Shown here: positions 52,990 to 61,952 of the stretch, in pieces | Layout: every line of letters starts with the position of its first letter | Position numbering within the stretch: position 1 is the stretch's first letter | From: Flavobacterium sp. ALD4 | GTDB taxonomy: Bacteria > Bacteroidota > Bacteroidia > Flavobacteriales > Flavobacteriaceae | Length of the DNA stretch: 64,000 nt | NCBI RefSeq assembly: GCF_002836475.1 | Contig: NZ_PJBJ01000029.1 | Location: 124,001-188,000 of the forward strand | Direction: 5' to 3' | Made by a program: the position numbers and the translations under genes | The notes under the pieces: generated by a model | The model's input: the letters and a program-made list of their open reading frames with translations, nothing else | Databases searched by the model: none | What the model was told of the DNA's origin: nothing

Positions 52990-54105
52990 ATGAAAAAGCA
53001 ATTTGTCTCCCTTCTTTTAGTCTTAATTTGCAGTAGTACTCAAGCCCAAGACAATAAAATTAATTTGGTTGTTGGGACGTATACTAATGGATGCGATAGC
53101 AAAGGAATTTATGTTTATGATTTTGATTCTAAGACAGGTGATTTTAATTTTAAAAACACTTCCGAAAATACTGTAAATCCAAGTTATTTGACTGTTTCTG
53201 ATGATAACAGTTTTGTGTATTCCGTAAATGAAAATGGTAAGGAAAGTAAAATAAGCGCTTTCAGCTATACCCCTTCCAATGGTAAATTAGACTTTCTAAA
53301 TTCTCAGAATTCGATGGGGGCAGATCCCTGTTATATTATCAATGATGAAAAAAATGTAATTGTTGCTAATTATTCAGGTGGAAATATCGCTGTTTTTGGA
53401 AAAAATAATGATGGAAGTATTGGGGAAGCCAAACAGGTGGTACAGCATTACGGGAGGGGAAGTAACGTTAAAAGACAAGAAGGTCCGCACGTTCATATGG
53501 TTCATTTCTCTCCAGACAGAAAGTTTGTTTTGTCTAATGATTTAGGGAATGACAAGGTGTACTCTTATGAATACAATCCAAACTCGGTTACCGCAGTTTT
53601 AAAAGTAAAAGACAGTTTCGCTGTTGAAGCAGGAAGTGGTCCAAGGCATTTGACATTTAGTAAAAATGGGAAGTATGTTTATCTATTGCAGGAACTTACT
53701 GGAGGTTTGACGGTCTTTTGTTATTCGAAAGGGAAGTTGAAAAAAGTGGATCAAACGACTATTTTAGCGAAAGATTTTAAAGGAGGCTTTACAGGAGCCG
53801 ATATACATATTTCTCCCGATGAAAAATTTCTATATGCGTCAAACCGTGGTGACGCGAATACGATTTCAATCTTTAGAATTCTAAAAAACGGAAAATTAGA
53901 ATCGCAAGGACAAACTAGTTCTCTGGGTAAAGGGCCACGAAATTTTGCAATCGATCCAACTGGAAGTTTTCTTTTGGTGGCACATCAATATACGAATGAA
54001 ATTGTGATATTTAAAAGGAATAAATCGACTGGTGTGCTAACAGATTCCGGAAAAAGAATAGAGTTGTGTGCTCCGGTATGCTTGGTTTTTACTGAAAATA
54101 ATTAG
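52990..54105 (+). CDS. Exported lactonase family protein (6-phosphogluconolactonase/YbhE-like propeller)
   Basis: 371 residues with signal peptide ending SSTQAQ. A seven-bladed propeller: LVVGTYTNGCDSKGIYVYDFD at the start, NPSYLTVSDDNSFVYSVNE, EGPHVHMVHFSPDRKFVLSNDLG (the His-rich catalytic region), GSGPRHLTFSKNGKYVYLLQEL, GADIHISPDEKFLYASNRG and GPRNFAIDPTGSFLLVAHQ. The cytoplasmic relatives hydrolyse 6-phosphogluconolactone. This one is exported, so a periplasmic sugar lactone is the more likely substrate. Monocistronic, with a terminator at 54161-54201. Confidence 0.88.
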   Translation: MKKQFVSLLLVLICSSTQAQDNKINLVVGTYTNGCDSKGIYVYDFDSKTGDFNFKNTSENTVNPSYLTVSDDNSFVYSVNENGKESKISAFSYTPSNGKLDFLNSQNSMGADPCYIINDEKNVIVANYSGGNIAVFGKNNDGSIGEAKQVVQHYGRGSNVKRQEGPHVHMVHFSPDRKFVLSNDLGNDKVYSYEYNPNSVTAVLKVKDSFAVEAGSGPRHLTFSKNGKYVYLLQELTGGLTVFCYSKGKLKKVDQTTILAKDFKGGFTGADIHISPDEKFLYASNRGDANTISIFRILKNGKLESQGQTSSLGKGPRNFAIDPTGSFLLVAHQYTNEIVIFKRNKSTGVLTDSGKRIELCAPVCLVFTENN

Positions 54106-54160
54106 AAGCCAGTTTTCACTATTAATTTGTGAAAATATGTGTTTACTTTTTTTTGCTTAT

Positions 54161-54201
54161 AAAAAAAAGGCTAAAAATGATTTTCATTTCTAGCCTTTTT
54201 T
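54161..54201. terminator. Bidirectional terminator after the lactonase gene
   Basis: AAAAAAGGCTAAAAATGA and TCATTTCTAGCCTTTTTT form a stem with one mismatch, flanked by A and T runs. The convergent helicase gene ends at 54238. Confidence 0.8.
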
Positions 54202-54237
54202 GTTTTTAGTCTTTCGACTTATGGACTCTCAAAAGTC

Positions 54238-55590
54238 CTATTTATTCTTGTCTTTCCTTTTCTTGTCTCTCGTTTTTAACATATTACGATTGACAGATCC
54301 ATGGGTTTTTTTCTTGGTGACACCTGGTCCTCCTAAATTGACTTTCTTATTCTTTTTACTTTTTTCTTGAAAAGCCCCATCTCCCTCAAGTGTTTTCTTT
54401 TTCATTAAGAACTTAACGACTTGTCTTTCTTTTTCTGGTTCAATTAACTTTGCTGAAATTTCTACCTCTTCAGGGAACACTTCAATAGGTAATTCCATGT
54501 TCATTAAGACTTCAATTTCCACTTTTGCTTCTTCTTCTCTAGGAGCAATAAAACTAATTGCTTTTCCAGTTTTATCAGCACGCCCCGTTCTACCGATACG
54601 GTGCATGTATAATTCTGGCATCGCTGGCATTTCAAAATTAATGACATGGGTAATATTAGAAATATCTAAACCCCTAGCCATAATGTCTGTAGTAATAAGT
54701 CCTCGTAGATTTCCTTCCTGGAAGGAAGCCATCGTACTCAAACGGTAATTTTGAGATTTGTTAGAGTGAATTACTCCAAATTGATCTTCAAAATCTTCGT
54801 CAATACGACCGTGAAGCATATCTGATATTTTCTTGTTGTTTACGAAAATTAAAACACGACTCATGTCTTCATTTTCTTGTAACAAGTGTTTTAATAGATT
54901 TACTTTCGTATTAAAATTAGCTGCGTTGTAAGCAATCTGTTTAATGTTTTCCAATGGAGTCCCAGAGGCCGAAAGAGTAACTTCTTGCGGGTAATCAAAG
55001 TAGTCATTTAAAATAGCATCCACTTCATCTGTCATGGTCGCAGAAAACAGGATATTCTGACGTTTTTTTGGCATCATTGCTAAAATGGCAGTCAACTGAG
55101 TACGAAACCCTAAATTCAGCATTTCGTCAAACTCATCGATAACCAGTTTTTGCATTTCTTCAAAACGAATCACATTGTCTAATGTCAAATCCATGATTCT
55201 TCCTGGGGTTCCTACCAGTATGTCGCAACCTTGATAAATAGTTGTTTTTTGGGTATTGATGTTAACACCACCAAAAATACCAACAGTACGAACCGACATG
55301 TATTTGGTTAATTTTTCCACTTCCTCTACTACTTGAACTACAAGTTCACGAGTAGGAACTAGGATTACTATTTTTGGAGTATGTCCTGGAATAAATTTAT
55401 ATAATTTTAGTAAGGGTAATAAGTAGGCAAATGTTTTACCAGTTCCTGTTTGTGCAATTCCCATCATATCACGACCAGACATTATCACAGAAAAAGTTTT
55501 TTCCTGAATAGGAGTAGGGGTAGTAAAACCTAAATCGTCTATTGCTTTTTGGACTGATTTGGGAAGATTAAATTGCTCGAAAGTGGTCAT
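54238..55590 (-). CDS. DEAD-box RNA helicase family protein (DEFD variant), RhlE-like
   Basis: 450 residues, smaller than the helicase at 6.9 kb and without an RNA-binding domain. Motif I AQTGTGKTFA, Ia PTRELV, II reads DEFDEML instead of DEAD, III SATMTDE, V ITTDIMARGLD, VI MHRIGRTGRAD. The C-terminal 60 residues are strongly basic (KKKTHGSVNRNMLKTRDKKRKDK). Position 3 of motif II is the least constrained, so ATPase activity should remain. Role in RNA remodelling or ribosome assembly by family. A TATATTTG -7 box lies at 55608-55615, 18 bases upstream. Confidence 0.9.
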   Translation of the reverse strand: MTTFEQFNLPKSVQKAIDDLGFTTPTPIQEKTFSVIMSGRDMMGIAQTGTGKTFAYLLPLLKLYKFIPGHTPKIVILVPTRELVVQVVEEVEKLTKYMSVRTVGIFGGVNINTQKTTIYQGCDILVGTPGRIMDLTLDNVIRFEEMQKLVIDEFDEMLNLGFRTQLTAILAMMPKKRQNILFSATMTDEVDAILNDYFDYPQEVTLSASGTPLENIKQIAYNAANFNTKVNLLKHLLQENEDMSRVLIFVNNKKISDMLHGRIDEDFEDQFGVIHSNKSQNYRLSTMASFQEGNLRGLITTDIMARGLDISNITHVINFEMPAMPELYMHRIGRTGRADKTGKAISFIAPREEEAKVEIEVLMNMELPIEVFPEEVEISAKLIEPEKERQVVKFLMKKKTLEGDGAFQEKSKKNKKVNLGGPGVTKKKTHGSVNRNMLKTRDKKRKDKNK

Positions 55591-55607
55591 AAAACGTATA
55601 TTTTTTG

Positions 55608-55615
55608 CAAATATA
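55608..55615 (-). promoter_or_regulatory. TANNTTTG promoter -7 element of the second DEAD-box helicase
   Basis: TATATTTG on the minus strand, 17 bases before the ATG at 55590. Confidence 0.5.
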
Positions 55616-55705
55616 CGGTTTTTGAAAGTAAAGATACTAATTGGGGTTCAAACTCCTGCATTTGTAAATGAGTCTGGACTAATTTTATTCAATAGTATCG
55701 TTTTT

Positions 55706-56971
55706 CTATTTAAATCGAATATCCCAAGACAAAGCAATGTTATAAATCCAAAAGTAATTGCCCTGATCAAAAGTTATTTCCTGGTGGGTAATTCCAAATT
55801 GTGCTCCCCAGGCATTTTTTTTATTCGCCGAAGTAAAATAATATCCAATATTTAATTTTTGCGATTTAAGATTCACAATGGCTTCTTGATTTAAGCTAGA
55901 ATTAAACTGATTGATTTCTGGCGAATAACCCATGCCAAAAGTAGCTCCGATATAATTATCTGCATCACTTCTATATTTTCTATAGGTAAATGTTCCAGAA
56001 GTACTGGTTCCATTATCACCGGGAGTAATATAAGGGCGAAACGATAAATAACTATTTCCGGTATACCAGCCTATAGAGGCTGTATAAATGGTAGTGCTAG
56101 TACTGTATTTTAAAGAACGGAATCCTAACGAGGCTTCCAGGCTATATGGTAACGATTTGTACAATTCAGCTCCATACCTTAAATCTGGAAAAAGAAAAGT
56201 ATTGGCAAAGCCAATATTTAGATAGGCATAAAGTCCTTTTGCTATTTTAGGGTACAAATCAAATTCTATTTGTGTTCCGTTTTCATTAAAACGTCTATTG
56301 AAATTAAATTTACTGATGATAACCCCGTACTTTGTTTGTCGGCTATAGTTTAACGTATAATATTGCATCGGATCAAAAACTCCCGAGTACAAGTCTACGG
56401 CCGCAATTACTCCAATAGTGTTTTTTCTAAGAGTTTGATTTAAATTTGCTTTAAAGTTTATTGCATTTTCATCCTGAGGATTTTTATCCAATAGAGACTC
56501 AATGGTATTTAAGGCCTCAAGGGGATTGTTGGTGCTTTTTTCGGCAGCTGCTTTGAGGTAAATGAGTTCAGAATCTTCCGGGAAAATTTTCAATGCTTTT
56601 TTTGACATTTCTAAGGAAATAAAAGGAGATTCACTCCAGGATTCATTTTTTATAGCCGCTAGCCAGTTGGATTTATTTCCAGGGTCTTTATCTAAAACAT
56701 AAGCAAACTCATTCCTTGCTTTTTTATAGTTTCCGTCCCAGGAATAGGTGGTTCCCAGAAAAGATCGGATATCGTGATAATCAGGATACTTTGTTAAAAT
56801 ATGCCTAAGTGTATCCTGAGCCTGTTCTCGTTGCTCATTAAAAGCAAGATTTCGGGCAGTTTCAAAAGAGGTATCTGGATTGCCGTTATAGCTTTTTTCT
56901 TGTGCTTGAATATGTAGTGCAAAACAAAAACAAAGGATAAAAGACAGTTTAGTCGTTATTTTAGTAATCAT
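55706..56971 (-). CDS. YaiO-family outer-membrane beta-barrel protein with N-terminal TPRs
   Basis: 421 residues. Signal peptide ending LHIQAQ, about four TPR-like repeats (about 30-165; ARNLAFNEQREQAQDTLRHI, TYSWDGNYKKARNEFAYVL, SLEMSKKALKIFPEDSELIY) and a YaiO-type barrel (about 185-421) starting TIGVIAAVDLYSGVFDPMQYY with alternating aromatic strands and ending WDIRFK. TPR-plus-barrel proteins such as PgaA, BcsC and AlgK/AlgE export polysaccharides through the outer membrane. This one is smaller and may instead be a binding or decoration factor. It overlaps the upstream LTA-synthase-like gene by 4 bases (ATGA), so the two are translated together. Confidence 0.85.
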   Translation of the reverse strand: MITKITTKLSFILCFCFALHIQAQEKSYNGNPDTSFETARNLAFNEQREQAQDTLRHILTKYPDYHDIRSFLGTTYSWDGNYKKARNEFAYVLDKDPGNKSNWLAAIKNESWSESPFISLEMSKKALKIFPEDSELIYLKAAAEKSTNNPLEALNTIESLLDKNPQDENAINFKANLNQTLRKNTIGVIAAVDLYSGVFDPMQYYTLNYSRQTKYGVIISKFNFNRRFNENGTQIEFDLYPKIAKGLYAYLNIGFANTFLFPDLRYGAELYKSLPYSLEASLGFRSLKYSTSTTIYTASIGWYTGNSYLSFRPYITPGDNGTSTSGTFTYRKYRSDADNYIGATFGMGYSPEINQFNSSLNQEAIVNLKSQKLNIGYYFTSANKKNAWGAQFGITHQEITFDQGNYFWIYNIALSWDIRFK

Positions 56972-59397
56972 TCTTTAAAGGATTTTTTGATTTTAGGGTA
57001 TTCCTTATTTTTTGGGTATTTCTTTATAATGCTATCCATTATTTTTTCAGCCTTTAGGATTGCATTCATTCGTTTGTAAGCCTGAGCAAGTTTAACCCTC
57101 AATTCGGGGTTTTTTATTTCGTTTTTTAAAGCTAATTTCGCAATTGCAATTGCTTTACTATTTTGGTCAGACCACCAGTAAACATCCATTAATGCTACGT
57201 AGCTGTCCTCATAATATGGCGTTCTTTTTACCACATCCAATAATTCAGTTTCTGCTTTTGCATAATCGCCGTCCCATGCTAATGTTCTTGCTTTTAAAGT
57301 GCGAACATCTCCGTAATTAGGAAGTTCGTTTAGAATATAGTTACATAGTAGCCTGGCTTTTTCACGCTCTTTATTAAATGCTAGTTGTCTGGCTACAAGG
57401 AAACAATCATCAAGAATTAATCCCTTGGTTAGTTTGTTAATTGTTAAAAGCTCTTCTTTTGAAAATTTAAAAGCAGGTCGAGTATAAACATTTAGAGCGT
57501 TTGGAATAATTTTGTTTTTCTTGGTTAAGTAAGCACTAAGCCTTTTGGACTCCCTTAGCGAATCCGTTATTGTTTGAAGTATGCTTTCATCATCAATTTC
57601 ATTTAGTTCAAAATTTTCATCTATTTTAAAAACCTCTCCATCAGAATATAAATACTCTTTGTAAATAAAATCATTGACACTCCCTTTCGATCTCATTAAA
57701 GGAATCTGATGTATGTTTCTAAATTGTCTCGCAGTATCTAATCCCTGACTCATCCAGGTTGTCTTTTTGATTTTATCGAATGTATAGTTATTCATTAAAA
57801 AAGAGACTAAACTAGGGGTTATGTCCCAATGGGAAGAAATGGATTTAAATCGTTCCGCTTTTTTTAACATCGGACTAAAGATGAATAAAGGGACATGGAA
57901 ACGCGCTAATTTATCTTTTTGACTTATTGGAATCAGTCTGTGATCTCCGGTAATAATAAAAATAGTGTTTTTATATTCGGGTCTTTTGGAGTACGCTTCC
58001 ATAAAATCTTTTATAGAATTATCCGTATAAAGAAGACAGGAATAAATATCCTTGTTCATTCTGATTTGATCTGCGGAAACACCTAAATTTTTATTTGAAT
58101 CGACAATACGGTCCACTTTTTTCAAATACACATTTTTTGAAGGGAAATCAAAAGGTTCGTGATTAGTTAACGTCATGATGATATCTAATCGGGGTAGTTT
58201 TTTTTCGTCTACATCAGCTAATGTTTTTCTGAATATTTCTGCATCAGGATAACCCCAAGAAAAACCACCGGAGTTTTCTTTCGTTTTAACGTAACCTTTT
58301 CCAAATTTATTAATATCGACTACATTGTCAATTTTATTGTATTCTAGGAAATTAATTTTTCGGTCAAAACTCGATTCTTCTCCGCTGAAATAGGATGTGG
58401 TATAGCCATTAGCTTTTAAAATACTGATGAGAGAAACATGCGAAGGCAATGGGTTTATTTCCAAGAAACCTTTTTCACCGTAAGGCAATGATCCCAATAA
58501 GGAAGGGATTACCCCAAATGTTCTTCCTGTATTGCTTACAAAATTTTCCCAATACAGCGATTTTGGAATTAAGGAATCCAGGAAAGGCGTAAATCCTCTT
58601 AAAGCATTATTCCCAATAAATTCAGCCCCCAACCCTTCAACAATAATGAGTACAATATTTGGTTTTTCTTCCTGAATCTCAAAGAAAGGAGATAACACAT
58701 CTTTTGAGGATTTAAAAGGCTGTACCAATGGATACTCCTTCTGATAAAATAAATTGGTAGCGTTAGTGACTTTTTTTTCATTCTCAAAACGGATAATATC
58801 TTTAGTGAAAAAGTAAATTTTGTTTTGATGCAATGCTTCAGACATCTCGGGAGTAAATAGTTTTATACTTCCGAAGATAATTAGCAATGCCGCCGAAGCA
58901 ATATAGATTTGACGATTACCGATGTATTTTACTGAAACTTTGTTAATGCCCAAATACAGCATGGGAAGCATGAAATAAGGGACGAAATATAAAAAGGAAA
59001 GCGATTCAGAAGCCGTAACTGTTATGTACATGTCTTCCATTGAATAACCTAAAATATCTGCTCCAAGATTTATTAAAGTAGTAAGGCTGTATTTTACTAA
59101 TGAAAATTGAACCAAAATCAATAGCGAGAACAGGATTTTGATTACAACTTCTCCAACAGGTTCCTTTATGTATACGCTTCCTAAATAAAGAGGCAAAAAA
59201 AGTAACCCGATAATAGAACCAGTCCAAAAATCGTTAAGTAATTTGTAACATAAACTGACAGCCGTAGAAAAGAAGCTAACAGCATTTGATGATCTGGCAA
59301 CTATTTCAAATATACTGATGATCCAAAAAGAGACTATCAGTGATAAGGTTAAATAGATATAGCTGTAGCTGTTTTTTAAGTTAAGCGTAAATTTCAT
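56968..59397 (-). CDS. LTA-synthase-like sulfatase-fold membrane transferase with C-terminal TPRs
   Basis: 809 residues. Five N-terminal transmembrane helices (about 10-190), then an extracytoplasmic sulfatase/LTA-synthase domain (about 240-545): KPNIVLIIVEGLGAEFIG (metal Glu), NTGRTFGVIPSLLGSLPYG with the nucleophile Thr, FFSGEESSFD, TLTNHEPFDFP and FIITGDHRLIP (metal Asp and His). The family transfers phosphoglycerol or phosphoethanolamine from phospholipid to a glycan. After residue 660 come TPR-like repeats (LVARQLAFNKEREKARLLCN, ARTLAWDGDYAKAETELLDV), very similar to those at the start of the YaiO protein. Expected job: modifying the exported polysaccharide in the periplasm. Confidence 0.87.
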   Translation of the reverse strand: MKFTLNLKNSYSYIYLTLSLIVSFWIISIFEIVARSSNAVSFFSTAVSLCYKLLNDFWTGSIIGLLFLPLYLGSVYIKEPVGEVVIKILFSLLILVQFSLVKYSLTTLINLGADILGYSMEDMYITVTASESLSFLYFVPYFMLPMLYLGINKVSVKYIGNRQIYIASAALLIIFGSIKLFTPEMSEALHQNKIYFFTKDIIRFENEKKVTNATNLFYQKEYPLVQPFKSSKDVLSPFFEIQEEKPNIVLIIVEGLGAEFIGNNALRGFTPFLDSLIPKSLYWENFVSNTGRTFGVIPSLLGSLPYGEKGFLEINPLPSHVSLISILKANGYTTSYFSGEESSFDRKINFLEYNKIDNVVDINKFGKGYVKTKENSGGFSWGYPDAEIFRKTLADVDEKKLPRLDIIMTLTNHEPFDFPSKNVYLKKVDRIVDSNKNLGVSADQIRMNKDIYSCLLYTDNSIKDFMEAYSKRPEYKNTIFIITGDHRLIPISQKDKLARFHVPLFIFSPMLKKAERFKSISSHWDITPSLVSFLMNNYTFDKIKKTTWMSQGLDTARQFRNIHQIPLMRSKGSVNDFIYKEYLYSDGEVFKIDENFELNEIDDESILQTITDSLRESKRLSAYLTKKNKIIPNALNVYTRPAFKFSKEELLTINKLTKGLILDDCFLVARQLAFNKEREKARLLCNYILNELPNYGDVRTLKARTLAWDGDYAKAETELLDVVKRTPYYEDSYVALMDVYWWSDQNSKAIAIAKLALKNEIKNPELRVKLAQAYKRMNAILKAEKIMDSIIKKYPKNKEYPKIKKSFKE

Positions 59398-59406
59398 GTA
59401 ATAGGT

Positions 59407-60720
59407 TTAATTAGTATTTGAGATTCCTTTTCTGGTCATCGCTCCCCATTTCTTTTTTTTATTGAAATAGTAATCAATATTTCCCATTACAGCAGAATAC
59501 AATATAAAGGGGTGAATGACAAAAGGCTCTAAGAAAGCCATCTTTACCATTTTGAATCCTGTTCCCTTTTTTTTGTATTGATGATAAGTAAGTTCTTCAG
59601 AAATTATGGCTATTATTGAAAATAATACAGTGAACAAATAAGCTAAAAGTATAAAAGCGATAGTGTAATCCCATCTGACTTTACCATAAGAAATAAGAAG
59701 AGTAAAATAGAGCAGACCCAGCAGCTCTATTATCGGAGCCATTCTTTCAAATAAAAACCAATATGGGTAGCTTAAGACTCCCATGGCGCCGTATTTCCGA
59801 TTAAAACCAATTTTTCTATGTTTGCGTAGCGTTTCTATAGTGCCGCGAGTCCATCGGTTTCTCTGGGATGTAAATGTTTTGTAATTGTCAGGAGCTTCAG
59901 TCCAGCAGAGCGGATCGGGAATGTAGGCCACTTTATACTTCGGTTTGTTTTCCAGCTCTTCCATATACCGCCTCATACGAACAATGATTTCCATGTCTTC
60001 TCCCACAGTATTGATGTCATAGCCTCCAACTTTAATTGCTATCTTTTTATCAAATAATCCAAAAGCACCTGAAATAACTAGTAAGCCATTTAACCTGCTC
60101 CATGCCATTCTACCTAATAAAAAAGCTCTTAAATATTCCAGAATTTGCCCTTGTAACATCATCTTTTTAGGAAAGTTGACGTGAAGTAATTTACCCTCTT
60201 TAATAATACAAGAATTTGCAATTCGGATTACTCCTCCGGCAGCGATAACTTTTGTATCGGTCGTTTCTAAAAAAGGTTTGATTAATTTAAGGAGTGCATC
60301 TTCAATCAGCAGACAGTCTACATCTATACAAGCAACATATTTGTTGGTACTTATGTTCAATCCCATATTTAAAGCATCAGCTTTTCCACCATTCTCTTTG
60401 TCAACAATGATCAATTTTTCAAATGCCGGATTAGTTGATTTGTATATTCCGTTCCGTAGCGGTTGCGTAGGTATTTGTTCATTAATTAGGAAGTCTACTT
60501 TAACCAGGTTGTAGGCTTCAATAAGTTTCTCCAGACTATCATCTTTACTTCCGTCATTTACTATAATTACATCGTAATTGGCGTAATGGCATGAAAGCAA
60601 AGACCTAACGTTTTCGATAATATTTAAGCTCTCATTGTAAGCAGGAGCAATAACGGAAATAGAAGGTGAAATGTTTGATGACAATATTTTGTTATAGTTA
60701 ACAAAACTGTTCTTTTTCAT
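59407..60720 (-). CDS. Processive GT2 polysaccharide synthase (PgaC/hyaluronan-synthase type)
   Basis: 437 residues from ATG 60720. The GT-A domain has SVIAPAYNESLNI, IVNDGSKDDS, DKENGGKADALNMG, CIDVDCLLIED (DxD), GEDMEIIVRMRRY and the QRNRWTRGT (Q/RxxRW) signature of processive synthases, followed by three to four C-terminal helices that would form the export channel. Upstream, in the same frame, 40 open codons (60721-60840) encode a hydrophobic segment (ILILRFLFFLYSFTIISSYV) leading straight into the ATG, as expected for the N-terminal helix of this family. No ATG, GTG or TTG lies there; the best candidate is an ATA at 60829-60831. The true protein is therefore probably 474 residues. The next gene follows after 9 bases. 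Confidence 0.9.
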   Translation of the reverse strand: MKKNSFVNYNKILSSNISPSISVIAPAYNESLNIIENVRSLLSCHYANYDVIIVNDGSKDDSLEKLIEAYNLVKVDFLINEQIPTQPLRNGIYKSTNPAFEKLIIVDKENGGKADALNMGLNISTNKYVACIDVDCLLIEDALLKLIKPFLETTDTKVIAAGGVIRIANSCIIKEGKLLHVNFPKKMMLQGQILEYLRAFLLGRMAWSRLNGLLVISGAFGLFDKKIAIKVGGYDINTVGEDMEIIVRMRRYMEELENKPKYKVAYIPDPLCWTEAPDNYKTFTSQRNRWTRGTIETLRKHRKIGFNRKYGAMGVLSYPYWFLFERMAPIIELLGLLYFTLLISYGKVRWDYTIAFILLAYLFTVLFSIIAIISEELTYHQYKKKGTGFKMVKMAFLEPFVIHPFILYSAVMGNIDYYFNKKKKWGAMTRKGISNTN

Positions 60721-60840
60721 GTAACCGATACTCTCAACGATAGATATAATCCCCAGAACAACATAAGAGCTTATAATAGTAAAACTATATAGGAAAAATA
60801 AAAAGCGAAGAATAAGGATCGTGTTTTCTATTAAAAGTAA

Positions 60841-61947
60841 TTAATTGGATTCTACATAATTAATAATTTTAACAAATTCAGGATCAGATGATAGATCTTT
60901 AAAACTATTGAATTCCTCAAGATTTAATTCTTTTAGGATTTTAAGTGCTGAGAATTTAATTTCGAAATTTTGGTTTAGGATATTATCAAGAATAAATGGT
61001 TTGTCTGTCGATTCGTATGTTTCCTCCATCATTGTGAAAAAAGCGATTTGTTCTTCTAAATCGAGTGTGCTAAAATTTGCTTTTAAATTAAGTTTTGCCT
61101 CCATAATATTCAGATGGCTGATAACATGGATTACTTCAACCCTTACATTTAAATTAGGATGCTGTAAAAGAGCGATAAGTTCGTCTTTTGCACCATATTG
61201 GTTGTAGATTTTAGCCAGTTTTAATGAAAAGAGGACTACAGATTCGTTCGATGACTTTAACCAAGAATTTATATCAGTAATTTCCTGGTTTTTAAATGAC
61301 TGCAGTACTTCCAGCAATTGAATTTGATCCCATTCTGATATTGGGGTTTTGATTTCATTCAAATAGTCTAAGCCTTTAAAATGAAATAAATTAACAAGGT
61401 ACAGTTGCATTTCACTGCGGACTTCGCTTTTTGGGTGGTTTATGTGCTCTTTAACTAAATGTTGAACTTCCTTTACTTCAAAAAGGGTAAGTTCTCTAAT
61501 TCCTTTGGCAATTAAATTCCATTTTTTACTTTTTATTTTGGATAGGGTATAGTCTAATAAACCGGTTTGGATATAAAGTTTATTAATGGATTCAGCCATC
61601 TCTCCAGAAATCTCATAGCTTAGTTTCAACATTGTTGAAATTAAAATATCTTTTCTATAGGCTTTGTAAGTTGCTTTTTTTAGGTCATCAATAATGGTTA
61701 GTTGATCTGAACTGATTTCAGCAATATCGGCTTCGCCTGCATATAAATAGGTTATAACAGAAGTTTCAAATTCTTTTTCTACTTTATGTTTTGACTTTTC
61801 GTTTCTGCGTAAAGTACTTCTTAAATATTTCAGGTACAGTGTGATTGCAATAACCAATACGACCAGGACAGCTATGAAAACCCAAACCAATTCGACGATT
61901 AAAGCAGATTTTTTAAAAAGTTCAATAAAATAATTACTGCTAACCAT
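60841..61947 (-). CDS. HEAT-repeat membrane protein of the polysaccharide cluster
   Basis: 368 residues. One transmembrane helix near the N-terminus (about 12-40, VELVWVFIAVLVVLVIAITLYL), then a soluble helical domain with HEAT-like repeats (KHPNLNVRVEVIHVISHLNIMEAKL is the clearest; also LVKEHINHPKSEVRSEMQLYLVNL). No catalytic motif. It is in a tight row with the receiver gene (5 bases) and, on the other side, shares a frame with the GT2 synthase: its TAA at 60841-60843 is followed directly by the synthase's upstream open codons. Likely a cytoplasmic scaffold tying the synthase to the response regulator. That role is inferred from position. Confidence 0.78.
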   Translation of the reverse strand: MVSSNYFIELFKKSALIVELVWVFIAVLVVLVIAITLYLKYLRSTLRRNEKSKHKVEKEFETSVITYLYAGEADIAEISSDQLTIIDDLKKATYKAYRKDILISTMLKLSYEISGEMAESINKLYIQTGLLDYTLSKIKSKKWNLIAKGIRELTLFEVKEVQHLVKEHINHPKSEVRSEMQLYLVNLFHFKGLDYLNEIKTPISEWDQIQLLEVLQSFKNQEITDINSWLKSSNESVVLFSLKLAKIYNQYGAKDELIALLQHPNLNVRVEVIHVISHLNIMEAKLNLKANFSTLDLEEQIAFFTMMEETYESTDKPFILDNILNQNFEIKFSALKILKELNLEEFNSFKDLSSDPEFVKIINYVESN

Positions 61948-61952
61948 ATAAT

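Noticed and set aside
59407..61947. A natural HEAT-GT2 fusion by stop-codon readthrough
   Set aside because: The two share one frame with a single TAA between them, but TAA is the least leaky stop and the hydrophobic segment after it is a normal family N-terminus; reinitiation at or near the ATA or ATG is simpler.
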